DNA from: Caprimulgus europaeus
Taxonomy: Eukaryota > Chordata > Aves > Caprimulgiformes > Caprimulgidae
Reading direction: 5' to 3'
DNA: 64,000 nt
Assembly (NCBI GenBank): GCA_907165065.1
Contig: OU015524.1
Span: forward strand, 186,001-250,000
Shown: one piece after another, positions 41,766 to 55,354 of the stretch
How positions within the stretch are numbered: the first letter of the stretch is position 1
Layout of the letters: every line of letters starts with the position of its first letter
Translations under genes and position numbers: made by a program
The notes under the pieces: generated by a model
Seen by the model: the letters and a program-made list of their open reading frames with translations, nothing else
Database searches by the model: none
What the model was told of the DNA's origin: nothing

Positions 41766-44700
41766 TGTAGATGCTTTCATACAGATGTAGTATCTTTGAC
41801 TTTTGAAAACACAGGCTAATATAGAAATATAGAAAGAAACAATGAAAATAGATGTCAGCATAGCTAATCTGGCTTTAAGGTCATCCTTTATCTAATGCTA
41901 GTATAAATCTGAAGCCTGTGTCCTTTTGGAGGAGACAATTTTCTGGGCTTTATTTAATTTTAAATTACATACTATAGATAAATAGTGATTTGTGTTTCTT
42001 CTTTCCTGTATAAGCACACAAATCTGGTGCTAGTATTTAAGTGGTAGTTACGTTCTGTGATTAAATACTGCTTGTTGTTCTGCAACTAGGAAAGGTACCA
42101 AACACAGAAGGAAATATAGAAGCTGAATTCAGAGAAATATAGGAAGATGCTGGTGAAAGCTGCAAGCATCTTAGAGATGAGTATTTTGATGCATTGTGAA
42201 ACAAAGGCCATTCCTGTGAACCAAACAGAAGGGTCAGGAAACTGGAGAGTAAAACAATCTTGGCAGTGAATTTCTAAAGAGACTTGACTGTTTATCTTAT
42301 TTTTGCTTTTAAGTTTAACATTGGTGGCCAGGAAGCAGTCAATGAAGAAGATTAAATCCTGAGCTTAATATCTCTAGTAGCCTTTACCAGTGACTATAGT
42401 GGAGTCAAGATCGTAACTGTGTTCCCACAGAGCTTTTCCTAAAATGAGTTAACTTATATAGAGTGTGGATTGTCACCAAAATAACACACTATCAAGTCAC
42501 TCTGGTCTGCCTGGTTATTGACAAGCATTCCATTGAAGTATCAGTGACTGCTGTACAGTTAACAGTGCTTTTTGTGCTCTTGTGGAGGTTCTGTATCATG
42601 CCATGCCTTACCATGAAGTCTAGGTAGGAATTGTAATTTTCCAGTTGTTGATCTTGGGTGGTAGCTTGAGAGATCAGAGACTAAACAAAGGCAATGAAAC
42701 ACTTAAGCATAATTACTATGTAGAATATGTTTTCATTGTCTGTAAACATAGAGCTTTATAAATTACCTATATGGTGCCTTTTAAGAATAGGTGAGTTTGA
42801 ATTACATTAATACTTCTGAAATATAAAAGTCCTGACCAGGAAAATGCTGGAATGCTTCTCTGCTGTACAGACATGTTGCTTGTTACAGAAGTACAAAACT
42901 TTTTAGCCTCAAAAGCCATAAACAAACTTCTTCAATGAGAGTTCTGGGATATTTTGAATAATAGTTTTTCAGCATTCTTCAGCTTCGTAAAACTATTAAC
43001 AATATCCGTGTAACCTATATATGTTGTACTTTTAAATCAAGAGAGTCTACCTTTCTAAAGCTTCCTGACTTGGCTGTTACAGTGTGCTCTGCATGCAGAT
43101 AAGAAAGTGGAGTGAGAAATAGAGTATCTACCCACTTAAGTTTGGAACTGCAAGAGAAATCCATCAATTTATTTTGGCAAAAACACCACCTGATGCCCTT
43201 GTTTAGCTCTCTGAATACAGTCTGGCTGGACAAAGGATTGAATTGATGCTCCTGAGGAGTCTGAGTGCCAAAGAAAACTGTCAGTGTTTCTCAAGAGCAG
43301 GAAGGTAATGTACCATAATTACAGATTTAATCTTATTTTGGATTCTTGAAGCCACTACTGCTGTATAGCTGTGGCTAAGGGAAAAACAATTCGGTACGCT
43401 GCTGTACATTCCTTTTACTGATTATATTCTCACTTTCACAAAAGCTGTCTCCTCCTTGATGTTTTTTACCTTGCACTTTCCTTTTTCCTTGTGGCTTCAT
43501 TGAGACAAATTGGCACAATGAAAAAATACCCTTTGGATGTGATCAAATTATTGTTTGGAGATGAGTCTAAATCAGTAACACTGCAATTCTGTAGATGCAG
43601 CCTTGTTCTCCGGAGCTTCAAGGAGTGCTGAAATTCAATGGCTTATTAAGAGCACTTTGATCTTGTTGTCTTATTAAATTTGTGGCAATGGTGAGCCTTT
43701 AAAAAGAGCTTGTCTTTGCTACTTTGCTTGTCTTTAAAAGGGCTTGTCTTTGCTACTTCAAGGTGTCCTCATTAGTCAAAGCTAAGAGTCTGCTTTCGAG
43801 TTCAACTTTCAGCGTTCATTCCATAGAAGATTTACAGTAATTTCTGTAACACTGGCTAACCATAAGAGTGGATTTTGTGTTTTCCGGATGTAGCACATTT
43901 GTGCACAGTAGTAAACTATAGAAAGAATAATATAATTTATTCATTATGACAGGGACACTATTAGAAAGTTATTATAACATTCAATCCTTTGAACTGAAAG
44001 TCTGATCTTTAGTTTCAGTACCAGCAGTTTCTGGCCTGGTGTCATAAGCAGCTGCCCCTGATGAGGCTACAAACAACCTGAAAGGAGCCTGTTTTTGTTT
44101 TCTTGGCAACCAGTTTTTTTAAGACTTGTATGGATTTTTAAGATATTTGTTGGATACAGCTTTTAGGCCAAATTGGAAATGGGCAGCATTCAAGTTGAGA
44201 TCTCAGCTGAGGACTATGTAACTTCTAGGAAATGCTGAGTCAGAATCTGGTTATGGTCAGTATCAAAGATAGCTGAAAATAAAAAACCCCAAATTAACTC
44301 AATTTGTGTTTCTACACATGGTCACTTGTAAAAGGGCCCTGGAACAGGAAAAGATGAGGAGGTTCAATAGAAAATATGGATCTAACTGCATTAGCTATGG
44401 TTTCCTGGAGGGTTCTGGAGGCACATGGATCAATCAAGCAGTGAAGAAATAGCAGAATATTTCCTGCAAGTTTTTCTTTGTTTAGATTAATTTTTAGTAG
44501 ATTGAAGTGTTTCTGACTTTGTTCCCATATGCCGTGTATAACTCAATGCTGTATTTAGATCTTATGATACTTAGAAAATATCTTTCTAGCATCTCTCAGC
44601 TTTTACATCTTCTCTTTTACCCACTGCATATGCTCTGAGCTGGGTATTACTAGTTTTGTCTGGTTTCTCTGGAATTCAACTAAAGCTCACTTCACCAGCT

Positions 44701-45820
44701 GAGTGCTCGGAGTAGGGAGGCACTATTACAGGTGATTGGAAATCTCTGCTAAGGTTTTAAGAGTTGGGATTTTTCTGTAAATGGAGAGCACTCATCTGCA
44801 CCACTTTGCTAATTGTAGATTAAAAGGATCGCAAAGGAGAAATTGGAAAGGAAATGAAGCTTAAAAACAAAACAACAAAAAGCCCATAGGGTTCCCTAGC
44901 AACAGTGATTTACAGAGTTTTCTAGTGCAAGACTGCTTTTTGAGGACTTGCCCAAAGAGCAGAATCAATGCTCTGTTTTCCACTTGGGGCATAGGAAAGA
45001 TCAGTAAATGATTTCACTGGCCCTGGGCGTGATGAGGAATGGAAGGCCAAGAGAGATGGTCTCTAGGGATCTTGTACTTTAGACTTCAGCTTTTGACTCT
45101 TCAAATGACTCTCTGGAAATCCGTTCACCTCTTAATTATGTTATATTATATATTGTCTTGTTTACTCTATATCTCTTTTTCCCTTCTCAGAATTTTGTTC
45201 TAAAATGTTACACTGAGGTCAGGCTAACCAACCTGCTGTGCTCAGATCTTCCTTTCCTCCTGTCCACTCCTCAGAGACAGGTTCCAGTGTGATGTTTTTC
45301 ACTCAGTGGTAGAATCCTTTGCATCGTGGGCTTAGTATGAAATCCTTCCTCCCACTTCTGGGAATTTGTTTCATTTTCCATGTTGAAAACCAGAAGAAAA
45401 TATTTGTGTCATTTTGTTTCTGTGTAATAATTTCAATTTCCAAACATTAGCCACTCGGTCCCTGTTAATGTGTTTCACTTTATCTTCTTTCATGGCTAAT
45501 GGTTCACTTTTTGTGGCTGTCCTTTGAGTAACTTTTTTCCCCCAGCTTTCCTTCAATGATGCAATGAGCCAACTCGAAACAAATAATGAGCTACTATGAG
45601 GACACTGGGTATACTTAGAGTATTGAGCTCAAGCAAATGCCTTCTCACTAGCTGTAGCTGCTGACACTGAGCTTGTATTGTCCCACAGTTCCTGTCATGT
45701 CAGTCTTGAAAAGATATGAGAGCTCGTGTCACCTCATGGAAGTGACAAAGGAAAAAAAGGTTGCCTAATACTTGGAGGATTTTGATTTCTACTTGTAAGG
45801 TTTGTTTTATACTACTGGGA
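41766..45820. other. AT-rich, gene-poor stretch
   Basis: No gene or repeat family is recognised. It contains the small tandem duplication at 43697-43758. Confidence 0.5.
43697..43758. repeat. 35-bp tandem duplication, just under 2 units
   Basis: CTTTAAAAAGAGCTTGTC at 43697 recurs as CTTTAAAAGGGCTTGTC at 43732, with TTTGCTACTT following both. The period is 35 bp with one or two differences, suggesting a fairly recent local duplication. Confidence 0.9.
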
Positions 45821-46456
45821 TGTCCTGGTTTTCAGCTGGGACAGATCTGGGTTTCCTTTCAGTAGCTGGAACAGTGCTGCATTTTGCTTTCAGCCTGGGA
45901 TTTGTTATGAGAGAGACACTGAGAACATCCCCATGTTTGCATTTGTGTCCCTGGCACTGAAGGACTTTGTGTTTGTCTGTCTGCAAGCGCAAGATCTCGG
46001 GGGGCGAGGAATATTGCCATGGATCAGCTCCATGGGCACTGGGCTCTGCCAAGGGGCTGTTCCATCTCCTGTCCCCCATGGGCAGGAGATCCATGAGGGG
46101 CTCTTCCTCTCTGGCTCTCGCTCGGGCTCTGGCTCTCCCGGGATTGCGGTTTCGGGTCGGGATTGTCGCTGCTCCGGGATCGTTCTCTGGGAACGGGCCG
46201 GGCTGGGTCAGCGGGTGGTGAGCAATGGCCCTGGGGGTCACTTATTGGCATATTTAGTTACTGTTATTATTGCTGCTATTTTAATATCAGTATTTTAAGT
46301 TTTCTTTAATTTCTATTATTAAATTGTTCTAATCTCACCCTAGGAGTCTTCTTACCCTTGTGCCCAATGCTCATCCCTATCCCCTGGGGCTGGGGGGCAG
46401 TGGGTGAATGGCTGTGTTGGCTGCTGGCCAAGGGCTTGCCCAGTGGAACCACCACA
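45821..46456 (+). mobile_element. Solo LTR, avian ERVL-type, 636 bp, with target duplication
   Basis: TGTCCTGGTTTTCAGCTGGG at the start and GGAACCACCACA at the end give TG...CA termini. Flanks are TGGGA (45816-45820) and TGAGA (46457-46461), a 5-bp duplication with one mismatch. An ATTAAA signal is at 46318-46323, followed by TCTAATCTCACCC and GGAGTCTTC as in this LTR family. A CpG-richer centre (46100-46210) holds the likely promoter region. A 144-codon minus-strand frame through it is a shadow. No internal retroviral sequence adjoins. Confidence 0.92.
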
Positions 46457-49400
46457 TGAGATTACTGTAGTATAAATAAAAAAACTTTTACAGTACAAAA
46501 TACAGGTTTGAATCTCTAGGCTAAAACTTAACTGCTTTCCTTGAGCAGTAGAACGAGGCAGCTGGGTTTTCAGGAGTATGTTTTAAGGCTTTGCTTGTGG
46601 CCTTTTTTTAGGTGCCTAGAGAGGAGCTGTGCTCTTCCAGTTGTATGTACACAGAAGTCCTTGGCATCCCTATGAGGCTCACCCACAAATCCTTCTGTTA
46701 CAAATGGCAGGGTGATTACAACAGTGAAGAAAAAGTAATCAGAAATTTAAGTTGAGAGACACAACTAATGTTTTTCCAACCCTGTGGCATTGCAAAAACA
46801 TCTCCTTATATAAATTGCCTTGGAACACACTGTACACATCTCCTCATGCTCTGGATTTGAGAGGCAGCCTGTGACTGCACTTTGTTAGCTAGCAGCACTG
46901 AATACTGACCTAAATTAAAACTTTGTATGCATAGGGACAGTTCCACATTCAGCTCTAGTTCATGTGAGTATGTAGGATAATGGGTTGCTATGGTAAAAAT
47001 TGCGGTGATGACGGGCCCTGTGATGTCAAGCTAATATAAGATGGTTTTAGCAAAATGAAGAAAATACATTGAGAGAAATATTAGGCAGATATTTTTGATG
47101 AATAATACTCTCTATACTTAATGAAAGGCAATACTATTCTACCTGTGTTACTTCTCTTTGGCCAGTGAATCCAAACCAGATGAGGCTCATCTAAACATCT
47201 GGCCATTTGTTCTGATCAGTGTGCTCAGAAAAATGGGATCTAATTGACAGAGAAGCATTGTAATTTCATTTCATGCAGACACTTTATAAATTTCTGAAGA
47301 TTTGACTGAATCACGGATGCTACTGTGAGTAGAAGAATAGCGTGTTTAAAGGAAAAATAAGTATGTCCAGGGAGATGTGATGGTCCTTATTTTTGTTATC
47401 CAACTTTCCTAAATCTCCTATTGCTACTATTAAGAAGTATGAGGTAGAATGTCCATCAGTTTTCAAGATTTGTAGAACTTCAGTGAAGCCTAGTGGATTC
47501 ACACTAGGCTTTATTAAGCATTAAGCTGTAAGGAAGGATGGCAAAATGGGCAAAATCCTATATTAAATACAGCACATGAAGTACTGCAAACCCTGTATTT
47601 ATCATGTGTAATAAGAGTTTTTGAAGGCTGTGTTTGTTCCTTGTTTTTACTTTTAGGAAGATACTGTCTGTCAAAATATTGAGTTGACTTCTACTGTGAC
47701 AACTGGCGGGGGGGAAGGGGGCAGGAACCAGCACCAATGCAGAGCCCACTGTAGAGGAACTGCACACGTGCTTGAGTCTGTAAGAATAAAAGAAGCTTGG
47801 ATAAAATGGAGAAAAAAGCAGTATAGCATCGAAAGGATACTTACTATAATTGTCATTCACCTGTTAATCCCTTTTTTCTGAAAAGCTGAAGATCTTATAG
47901 CTACCCATAAGATCAAAATATTATGTCCCTTTTTTCATATTCTTTTTAAAAGGATGAAAAAAACTTTGCACTTGACAGTTTGTTTACAGTCTGAGCTGAT
48001 TTCCTGTCTTGTGAACTCTTAGACTGCTGGGCTGAGAGAAATGGCTGTGGGTTTCCTTTAACACTTGACCTTATGTCCTTCCATTCATCACATCTTATTG
48101 TTGGTGTCATTTTCTTCCAGAAGTAATTTTCAAAGCTTCCTTTCAGCTTTTCTTCCTCTGATTTCTAAAGTTTGTTGTTTGGTTTTGTTTTTTTTCTACC
48201 AATGGATTTTTCTCAACTCAGCTGCATGCTGGTTGAAGAATGAATCTTTTAAATCCATAAAATATAGATGGCTGCAGTGTTGCCTCTTCTCAAAGCAATA
48301 CTGAAGCACAAGAACACTGATACTTCCTAGTGCCTACCCCTTCTCTGGTGTTATGCCTGCCCTTCCATAGTGTCTCTCTGGGTTCTAAGGTGGGCTCAGG
48401 CTGGGGTGAAGGGTTGACAGTGAGTTATGGCTGTCCCAAATCATCATAACTGGGAGGAACATGGTGTGGGGTTTTTTTTTTCATGTTTTCTAACAAGCAT
48501 TTATACCTTGCTTTCTCTTGACTGTCTTGCATCTCCACATTACATCTGAATTTACTATGTATGTGGTGTGTATTTCATTTGTCAGATAACTGTGCTTTGT
48601 TTTCTGTTACCCCTAATATTATTTTTACCCAGCTCTTAGCTTTGTATTTATTTTTATCTGCCCATTGCTGAGTTCTGTATAGCCTTGGGATCTCCAGTAT
48701 CAGACATATCACCCCAACCCTTACACCAGGGGATGTTTGTGTGGGTGATTTTGCCTGGGGGTCGTTTGTGTGTTGTGGTGTTTGGTGCTAGGTTGTTGTT
48801 TTTTCTTTCTCTATCTCTTAAAAAAAAAAAAAAGTAATAGTACCTTTTGGGATGTCTAAGATGTCTTCAGCTGAAAGGTGACATGCAGCCTTTGCAGAGC
48901 AGCTGCTGGGATGAGCCAGCAAATCTAGTGCTTGCCCTTCCCAGCTTTGACCTCACGTGTTCCCAGTGGATGCCTGAGCCGCTTCTGAGTCACTCCATGC
49001 AGAAAAGAACCTCTACCCCTTGGGGAAATCCTCTGGTAGCTAATTACCACCATGGGGATAGCAAAGATCAGCTAGTACCATTGAGGGAGCTCATAGTTTA
49101 AAGGTCTCTTTGGTGACTATATAAAAAACCTTTATGGGCTACAATAGAGCAAAGGGCTGCATTTTTAGTTACTTTCTTCTAAGATATTAAGAAATCTGTT
49201 TAGCTTACAAAGAAAACTGTAGAATAATGCAGGCACAACAAAATGTACTAATTCTCTACTCAGTTGCTATGCTAGCAGCTTTAAAAAAAAAAAAAAAAAT
49301 CTATATTCTTCCCAAATAATAGAGATAAGAAACCATCCTGTCTCCCCACAACTGCAACACCAAAAATAACTTCAGTAGAATTTTAACACAGAACTTAGCA

Positions 49401-52400
49401 GGACTGAAGCAGGGGAGAACTAGGCTATCGAGCAAACTGACAGATGGCTTTTCTTCTACAAAGAAAGCAGTTAAGTACAGAATATTGGGCTAGCCTCCAA
49501 CTATTGAAATATCATTGACTGGATTTCCCTCCCTTTCCTTCTTTACCTCCTGTATTCCCACCCAGGCTGCCAGGTTAATTCCCTGGATATTCCCATCCTG
49601 GGTCACTACCTTCAAAGTCTGAGAAGCTGGTTGGTGCCAACTGGGGTTTGGTGCCCAGATGTGCAGGGACAAGTATGATTTTTTTTTTGATTGGTGAGCT
49701 GGTGGAGATTTCCTAACTGCTGCAGTGCCCTGATCTGTGGGAGGATATCCTTCTGCTAGCTTGCCCTTACACAGCCAGCAGTGTCAGCTGCAGTTGTCCC
49801 AGGCAGTGTTTGAAACCAGTCCAATGCTCAGTGCACCTTGCCATGTTCTTACACTGTCACAGTCTCCCCCTGCCCCATCTTCTCTCTTCTCCACTTTCTG
49901 CCAGCAGCTGCTCTCTTTTCTATACCTCATAATCACTTACTTATTCTTAGCCTATGCCATCAAGTGACTTTATTTCTAATGCTGAGAAGAGCAAGAACAA
50001 ATGGAGAAGAGATGAGAATGAAGACTCAACAATGTTTTCTTGATCAGGACTTAGATGCATAATTAGAAATACAAGACAATTAGTTGGACTATGTATTTTT
50101 TTCACACAACCTTGTCTCCATTGTGCTGAGATGAGTCAGTAGAAAAACCACAGGTTCTTTCTGGCCTCTAAAAACAATAAATGAAGCCAAGTTCCTTAAG
50201 GAAGCTTGGAAGTAAAGGTGCTTTTTGGTTTATTTATTTCTCATCTTCCACAAGCTTATGTGGAGTAGAGGTGCAGACTTCTACAGCGGTGGGTGCTTTA
50301 TGAAATAAAAATAATACAACCCAGTCTCCTTTTGATGAGCAAAATAAATGGATTTCTCTATTCAACTAGCATCATGTTGCATTTTCAGCACTTGGTAAAC
50401 AGCATTGTCCGCCAAGTCTCATGTCTTAAAATTGTTGGAAACTAGAATATTGCTCTTAAAAGTCAGAGTGAAATACATGGTTTAGATTAGTGTGTCAGCC
50501 AAGTGTTTCATGGACAGATGAATTCATTCTTGTTTGTAGACTGCAATATTTTAAATTTGTTTTTCAGAATTTTATTTGAAAGTTATTTAAAGTCAAGTAC
50601 AAAAGTGGGGTTTTTTTATCACTGCTGTGCTTTGTGTAAGCTTCCAAGAGAGAATACCCCCTTAGATTTTTAGCTCTCTGATCAGAAATGTGACCTGCTG
50701 TTCACATTTTCTAAGATGTAAACCCCTAGTTTTTAGCACTTTTCCTAGGAATCTTTTAGCAGTGGTTTGAGGAAATGGACAGTTCCAGGTAAGGGGATGT
50801 TATGGCAAGTATTAGCTCAATCTAACTCTGTTATTCAAAGAAAATCAAGGAGAGAAAAAATGAGAGCTGCTAAGGCTTGGCCTTGTGTTGACAGACCCCT
50901 GGTGAGTGACAGTATTTTCAAGCTGAATGTCACAGCCAATCCATTCCCATTGCTTCAGAGGAAAAGACCTGAAAGAGGGAGGGCCTCACAAAGAATACAG
51001 TCTTATTTGTAGGGTTGGGGAAGGTGTAAATGGCCCAGAGAACTTGTGAGTCAATCCCATAGCTGCTGTTTTGAAGGCTGCAAATAAAGATAGCTTGTGA
51101 AGGTCAGGGTTTGCCAGTAAGTCAGTGAGAAAGCTCAGGTACATGCAGAGACACAAACACTTCCAAGTGGCTGTCAAAAGTTGAAGCTGGCTTTTGGTTT
51201 AGTTAATTTTCTTTTTTCTGCTTGCTTCAGGAGCCCTTGTAGCCATCGTTCCCAAGTGGAAGAGGCATTTGAAGCCTAAAAGTAAGAGACGCGTGTCAGT
51301 GATGGCAGATATTGTACTCCTGTGATTATCACAATTGTAGGTCCAACCTGGTGCCTCATGAGATCAGTGAACTTCAGTGATCTCCACCTCATCAAGGTGG
51401 AAGGGAATACATCTTCCTGCCTCTGATTTGACTTGGGGAGTCTTATATTTTAAATCACTAGCTATATCTCTGTGCACAGGCCTGTGTTTATAAGTGCTCT
51501 TTCCAATGGCAGCTTCTGTTTTCACATCCTTTTGTGCAAGTGCAACACTGGAGTGAAAACAAAAGGCTTAGGCTAACAGTGGTTGCACACACACATATAT
51601 ATATATATATATATAATATTGCATAGTAGATTCTTTCAAACCACTGGAGCTTTCTGAATTTTTTTTCCCCTCTCAGCATTTGTCTTATGGATGTTTTTTT
51701 CACCTCAGAGAGTTTTGTGGTGTTTTGGGGCTTTTTTCCCATTCCATCGAAATACTTTTATTGGATTTTTTTTTTGGCATTACATGAAGTACTCTTTTGT
51801 CCTTGCTTAAATCTGGAAGACAATACCATAACCAGAACTTACACTGGGAAGAGATGCAGAGAATAGCTATTTTTAAGTGAATATTTTTATTTTCTATACC
51901 AAAGCCCCTTTTTCCCCATATGACCTCATGTGAGATTGAATGTTAGCAGTCAAAATTATATGAACCAATGTCTGTCTAATCTTAAATACAGAAGTTTCAT
52001 GCTATTTTTTTTCCTTTCTGTCTAGGGCCAATAATCTAGTTCTAGATTGCATTTATTTAATAAGGCTTTTTAATTTTGTTTTTTTTCTTCTCTAATATTA
52101 AAAATAAACTACTTTCAGTAAAGCAAACAGACTAGGCGAAGCTTGTATGATGTGGTGATTTATCAAGTGTGGCTGCCAGGGAATGGAACCCAAGACATTC
52201 GTCAGCTGCTTTGAAAAATGTGTTTGCTTTCATAATGGAGCTGGAGTGTAGGCGAGTGCATGAGGTAGGGAGCTAGCTTATCTCTTTACACAGAAAATGT
52301 TCTTAAGAAAACATGCTGATATGTGCACAATCATAATTAGTAATTATGGCAATTTCTGAAAGAGGGGAAAGTCAAATGTAACTGAAAGGACTGCGATTCC

Positions 52401-54828
52401 CCGCTCCCCGCCTTTAAAAAGCACTGCCTCACACCTAAGCTGGTAAGGGAGAACAAGAGAAAACCAGCAAAAGCAAGAACATTAAGTGAGTTGAGCCAAC
52501 AGATTTTGTTTAGCACCTTAAGTTGCTCTCAGTTTGAGCATGAAAAATATTAGGCCTTGGTCCACTGCTAATATAAATTGATTTAGCTCCCATTCTGACC
52601 TTCTCTGTGGACTGTGTCAATTTTTTTACCACAGGAGAACCTGACCTAATATAAAAAGCTTGTGTTAGTATGACATGAGGAGCTCTTGTGCCAGAGTTGT
52701 CAAACTCAATGTAATTAGTTTAGTAAAAAGCAATGTGAATTTGTAATGTGGAAGTGATTGAGGACACTGTAAACTTGTCACTCAAGCTATTGCAAGTAGT
52801 TATTTTCTGAAAATGCAAGTCCTCAGATGGAAAGCTGACACAGCAGGGTATGTATTGCTACTCTGGGGAGGTCTGTGCTGGGCATTGGTAGAACAGTTCC
52901 TAAGTATAAAATTAACAGGATAACTTAATGTACTGATACTGCACCTGCACAGATTATGACTGCTCCTCTCATGGCTATTTCTTCCCTGTCATTCACATCC
53001 CATCTTACACAGGGCTCTTAGTTTGCACATAGTTGTTTGTGATGAAACTGCATGTAAGTAACTCTTTTACACTAAGCTGCAGAAATTGGGGGCAAATAAC
53101 CATGTTTGCGTCATTTTTGAACCTGGCATTTACCGACATTGCTTTACTCCCTGGACACTTTTCTAGTGTCATGCCATGAAAAGTTTTGTAGCAGGACGCA
53201 CCATCTCTCCCCAGTCCTGTCTCAGTCGGTGCTCCTTTGGGAAGGAGTGCACGCTGCGGTGCAAAGCTGCAGCCTCTTCCTGCTTGCCTGTGTGTGAGAG
53301 CCTGCGATATTACCCCACGAGTTTTTTTTGTTGGGAAACCTGTCTGTGAGTAGGAGGGAGTTGAGGGGAGTATAGATTTTTGTTGTAGCAGATGTGTTGT
53401 CTAGAAAAACTTACTCTTGTTGAATGCAAAAGAAAAATAATTTCTCTAGGTAAGTATCTTCAGAGGAATCTTGAATCTCAAAATGTAGTAATAAGGATAG
53501 ATAGCATTACTTATGAAAACTATTTTTTCTCTATTTTTTTCATTTCAATTTTGATTGTACTGTAAAACGGTTGAAAAGCAAAAGGTAGAATGGAGGTGTC
53601 AAAAAAAGCAGAACGTTCTCTTCAGTAGAAGTCTGCATCTGTTCGAATTCACTCTTTTATTTCAGGGTAGAGATCAGGTATTTTGTCCCTCTAACCCTTA
53701 ACTGAGACCTCATACTTATGCATGCAGCAAGTATTCCTTTTACTTGAAAGCAAATGATAGACAAAGTTCATCTTTATAGCATTAAAATTTCCATTTATGG
53801 TTCTTCTTTTGCAAGACTGAAGCTACAGGTCATTATGACACAGCATGCAAATACTGTATTATTCTTACTGCAGTTAAGGAGATATGAAATGTTTTTGACA
53901 TTTTCCAGAATAGCTGCAGTTATGCTGTCTGAAAGATCAAATCTGGATGGGAGATGCAGTGCCATAAGATGAGTAGGAAGAAGTAAAACCAGATCTTACG
54001 TTGTGGGGTTTTAATGATTTACAGAACTTTGACATCTGAAAACTAATTTGGGAGTAGATACTCATTTTTCCCATCCCAAACAACACCTCTTTAGCTAATT
54101 GTGAAATTACTCAGCATTATCCACCAGTATAGATTATTATATACCAGAATCTGGTACCCTAGCTTTGTCAGCTCAGGTACAGCTTGTGCTTGCAAGATGG
54201 ATTGCTTTTATTTTGGAAGGCAAGTTCTTGAGCAAAGCTTCAGTGACCTCTGACTATTCCGATTAACACAATCTCTGTAATCTCCTGTACTACTGGAAGG
54301 TGGGGTGAGATTTTTTTTTATTGCTAGTCATTGGTTCTAAGCACAACACACAAAAGAAACCTGCTAACTGTTTTGCTATGGAAATAACTAGTATATTAAC
54401 ATTTGCTTTCAGCTGTGATTTGCTGTTGACTCTGGGTTTTCTGTATCAAGAAAATATTTATTACCATGTGTTTGTTTATGTGCATAAGACAGTCGCCTCC
54501 CTTTCTTTTTCTCACACTACAGCATCAGTATTCAGAGCTCAACTCTGCAAGACTGGAAACTCAGAGTCAAAAGTTAATTCAGTATCAGCTGGCTGTGTCT
54601 CCTCTAGGGGTGTTGCCACATGACACATGAGCTTCGCCAGACGTTTCCACTTTGTTATGAGCGCTGATATCCCCAGAAGCGTGGCAAGCAGTGGCAGGTG
54701 CCTCTGGTGCTGCTGATCATGCTCATAGCTGGACACTGCATGATGCTGCCTTGTGCTGTGTCATCAAAGTCACTGAAACAGACTGGGCAGGAGTATTGCT
54801 GCATTTTCAATCTACAGTCTACCACTTA
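46457..54828. other. AT-rich, gene-poor stretch
   Basis: No gene or repeat family is recognised in 8.4 kb. A run of A at 49283-49299, a run at 48820-48832 and the dinucleotide run at 51586-51617 are present. Open frames do not exceed about 85 codons. Confidence 0.5.
51586..51617. repeat. (CA)n(TA)n dinucleotide run
   Basis: CACACACACA passes directly into about ten TA units. Short compound microsatellite. Confidence 0.95.
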
Positions 54829-55264
54829 CAGAATCCCAGACTGGTTTGGGTGGGAAGGGACCTTAAAGCTCACCCAGTCCCAACCCCCCTGACAGCAGCA
54901 GGGACACCTTCCACTAGACCAGGTTGCTCAAAGCCTCATCCAACCTGGCCGAGAACACTTCCAGGGAGGAGCAGCCACAGCTTCTCTGGGCAACTTAGGC
55001 CAGGGTCTCACCACCCTCACAGTAAAAAACTTCTTCCTAATATCTAATCTAAACCCCCTCTCTTTCAGTTTAAAGCCATTTCCCCTTGTTCTGTCATTAA
55101 CTGCCTTTGTAAAAAGTCCCTCCCCAGCCTTCCTGGAGCCCCTTCAGGTACTGGAAGGCAGCTATAAGATCTCCCTGGAGCCTTCCCTTCTCCAGGCTGA
55201 ACAGCCTCAACTCTCTCAGCCTGTCCTCATAGCAGAGGTGCTCCAGCCCTTGGAGACCTTTTTG
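54829..55264 (-). mobile_element. CR1 LINE fragment, reverse orientation
   Basis: From CAGAATCCCAGACTGGTTTG through CACCTTCCACTAGACCAGG, CACCACCCTCACAGTAAAAA, CTTCTTCCTAATATC and CTTCTCCAGGCTGAACAGCC to GAGGTGCTCCAGCCC, this is the reverse complement of about 435 bp of the CR1 3' region. Its truncated 5' end (right side) stops within a T-rich CTTTTTG at 55258-55264, exactly where the long inverted repeat begins. Confidence 0.95.
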
Positions 55265-55354
55265 CAATACCTGTATTATTAAATGAAGCAAAGTGCTTGG
55301 GACTTACACACCCAAGCACTTTGTTTGCTTTAATAATACAGGTATTGAAAAAAG
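55258..55354. repeat. 97-bp near-perfect inverted repeat (hairpin)
   Basis: The left arm 55258-55301 and right arm 55311-55354 are 44 bp each and complementary at about 40 of 44 positions, with a 9-base loop (ACTTACACA). The core CAATACCTGTATTATTAAA is perfectly mirrored. Three mismatches cluster near the loop side at 55284-55288 and one is at 55264. It adjoins the truncated end of the CR1 copy. It may come from template switching at the insertion junction, a foldback element end, or a precursor of a small RNA; sequence alone does not decide. Confidence 0.93.

Noticed and set aside
45807..46241. 144-codon minus-strand frame
   Set aside because: Lies within a solo LTR of avian ERVL type, in the GC-rich promoter part; a shadow.
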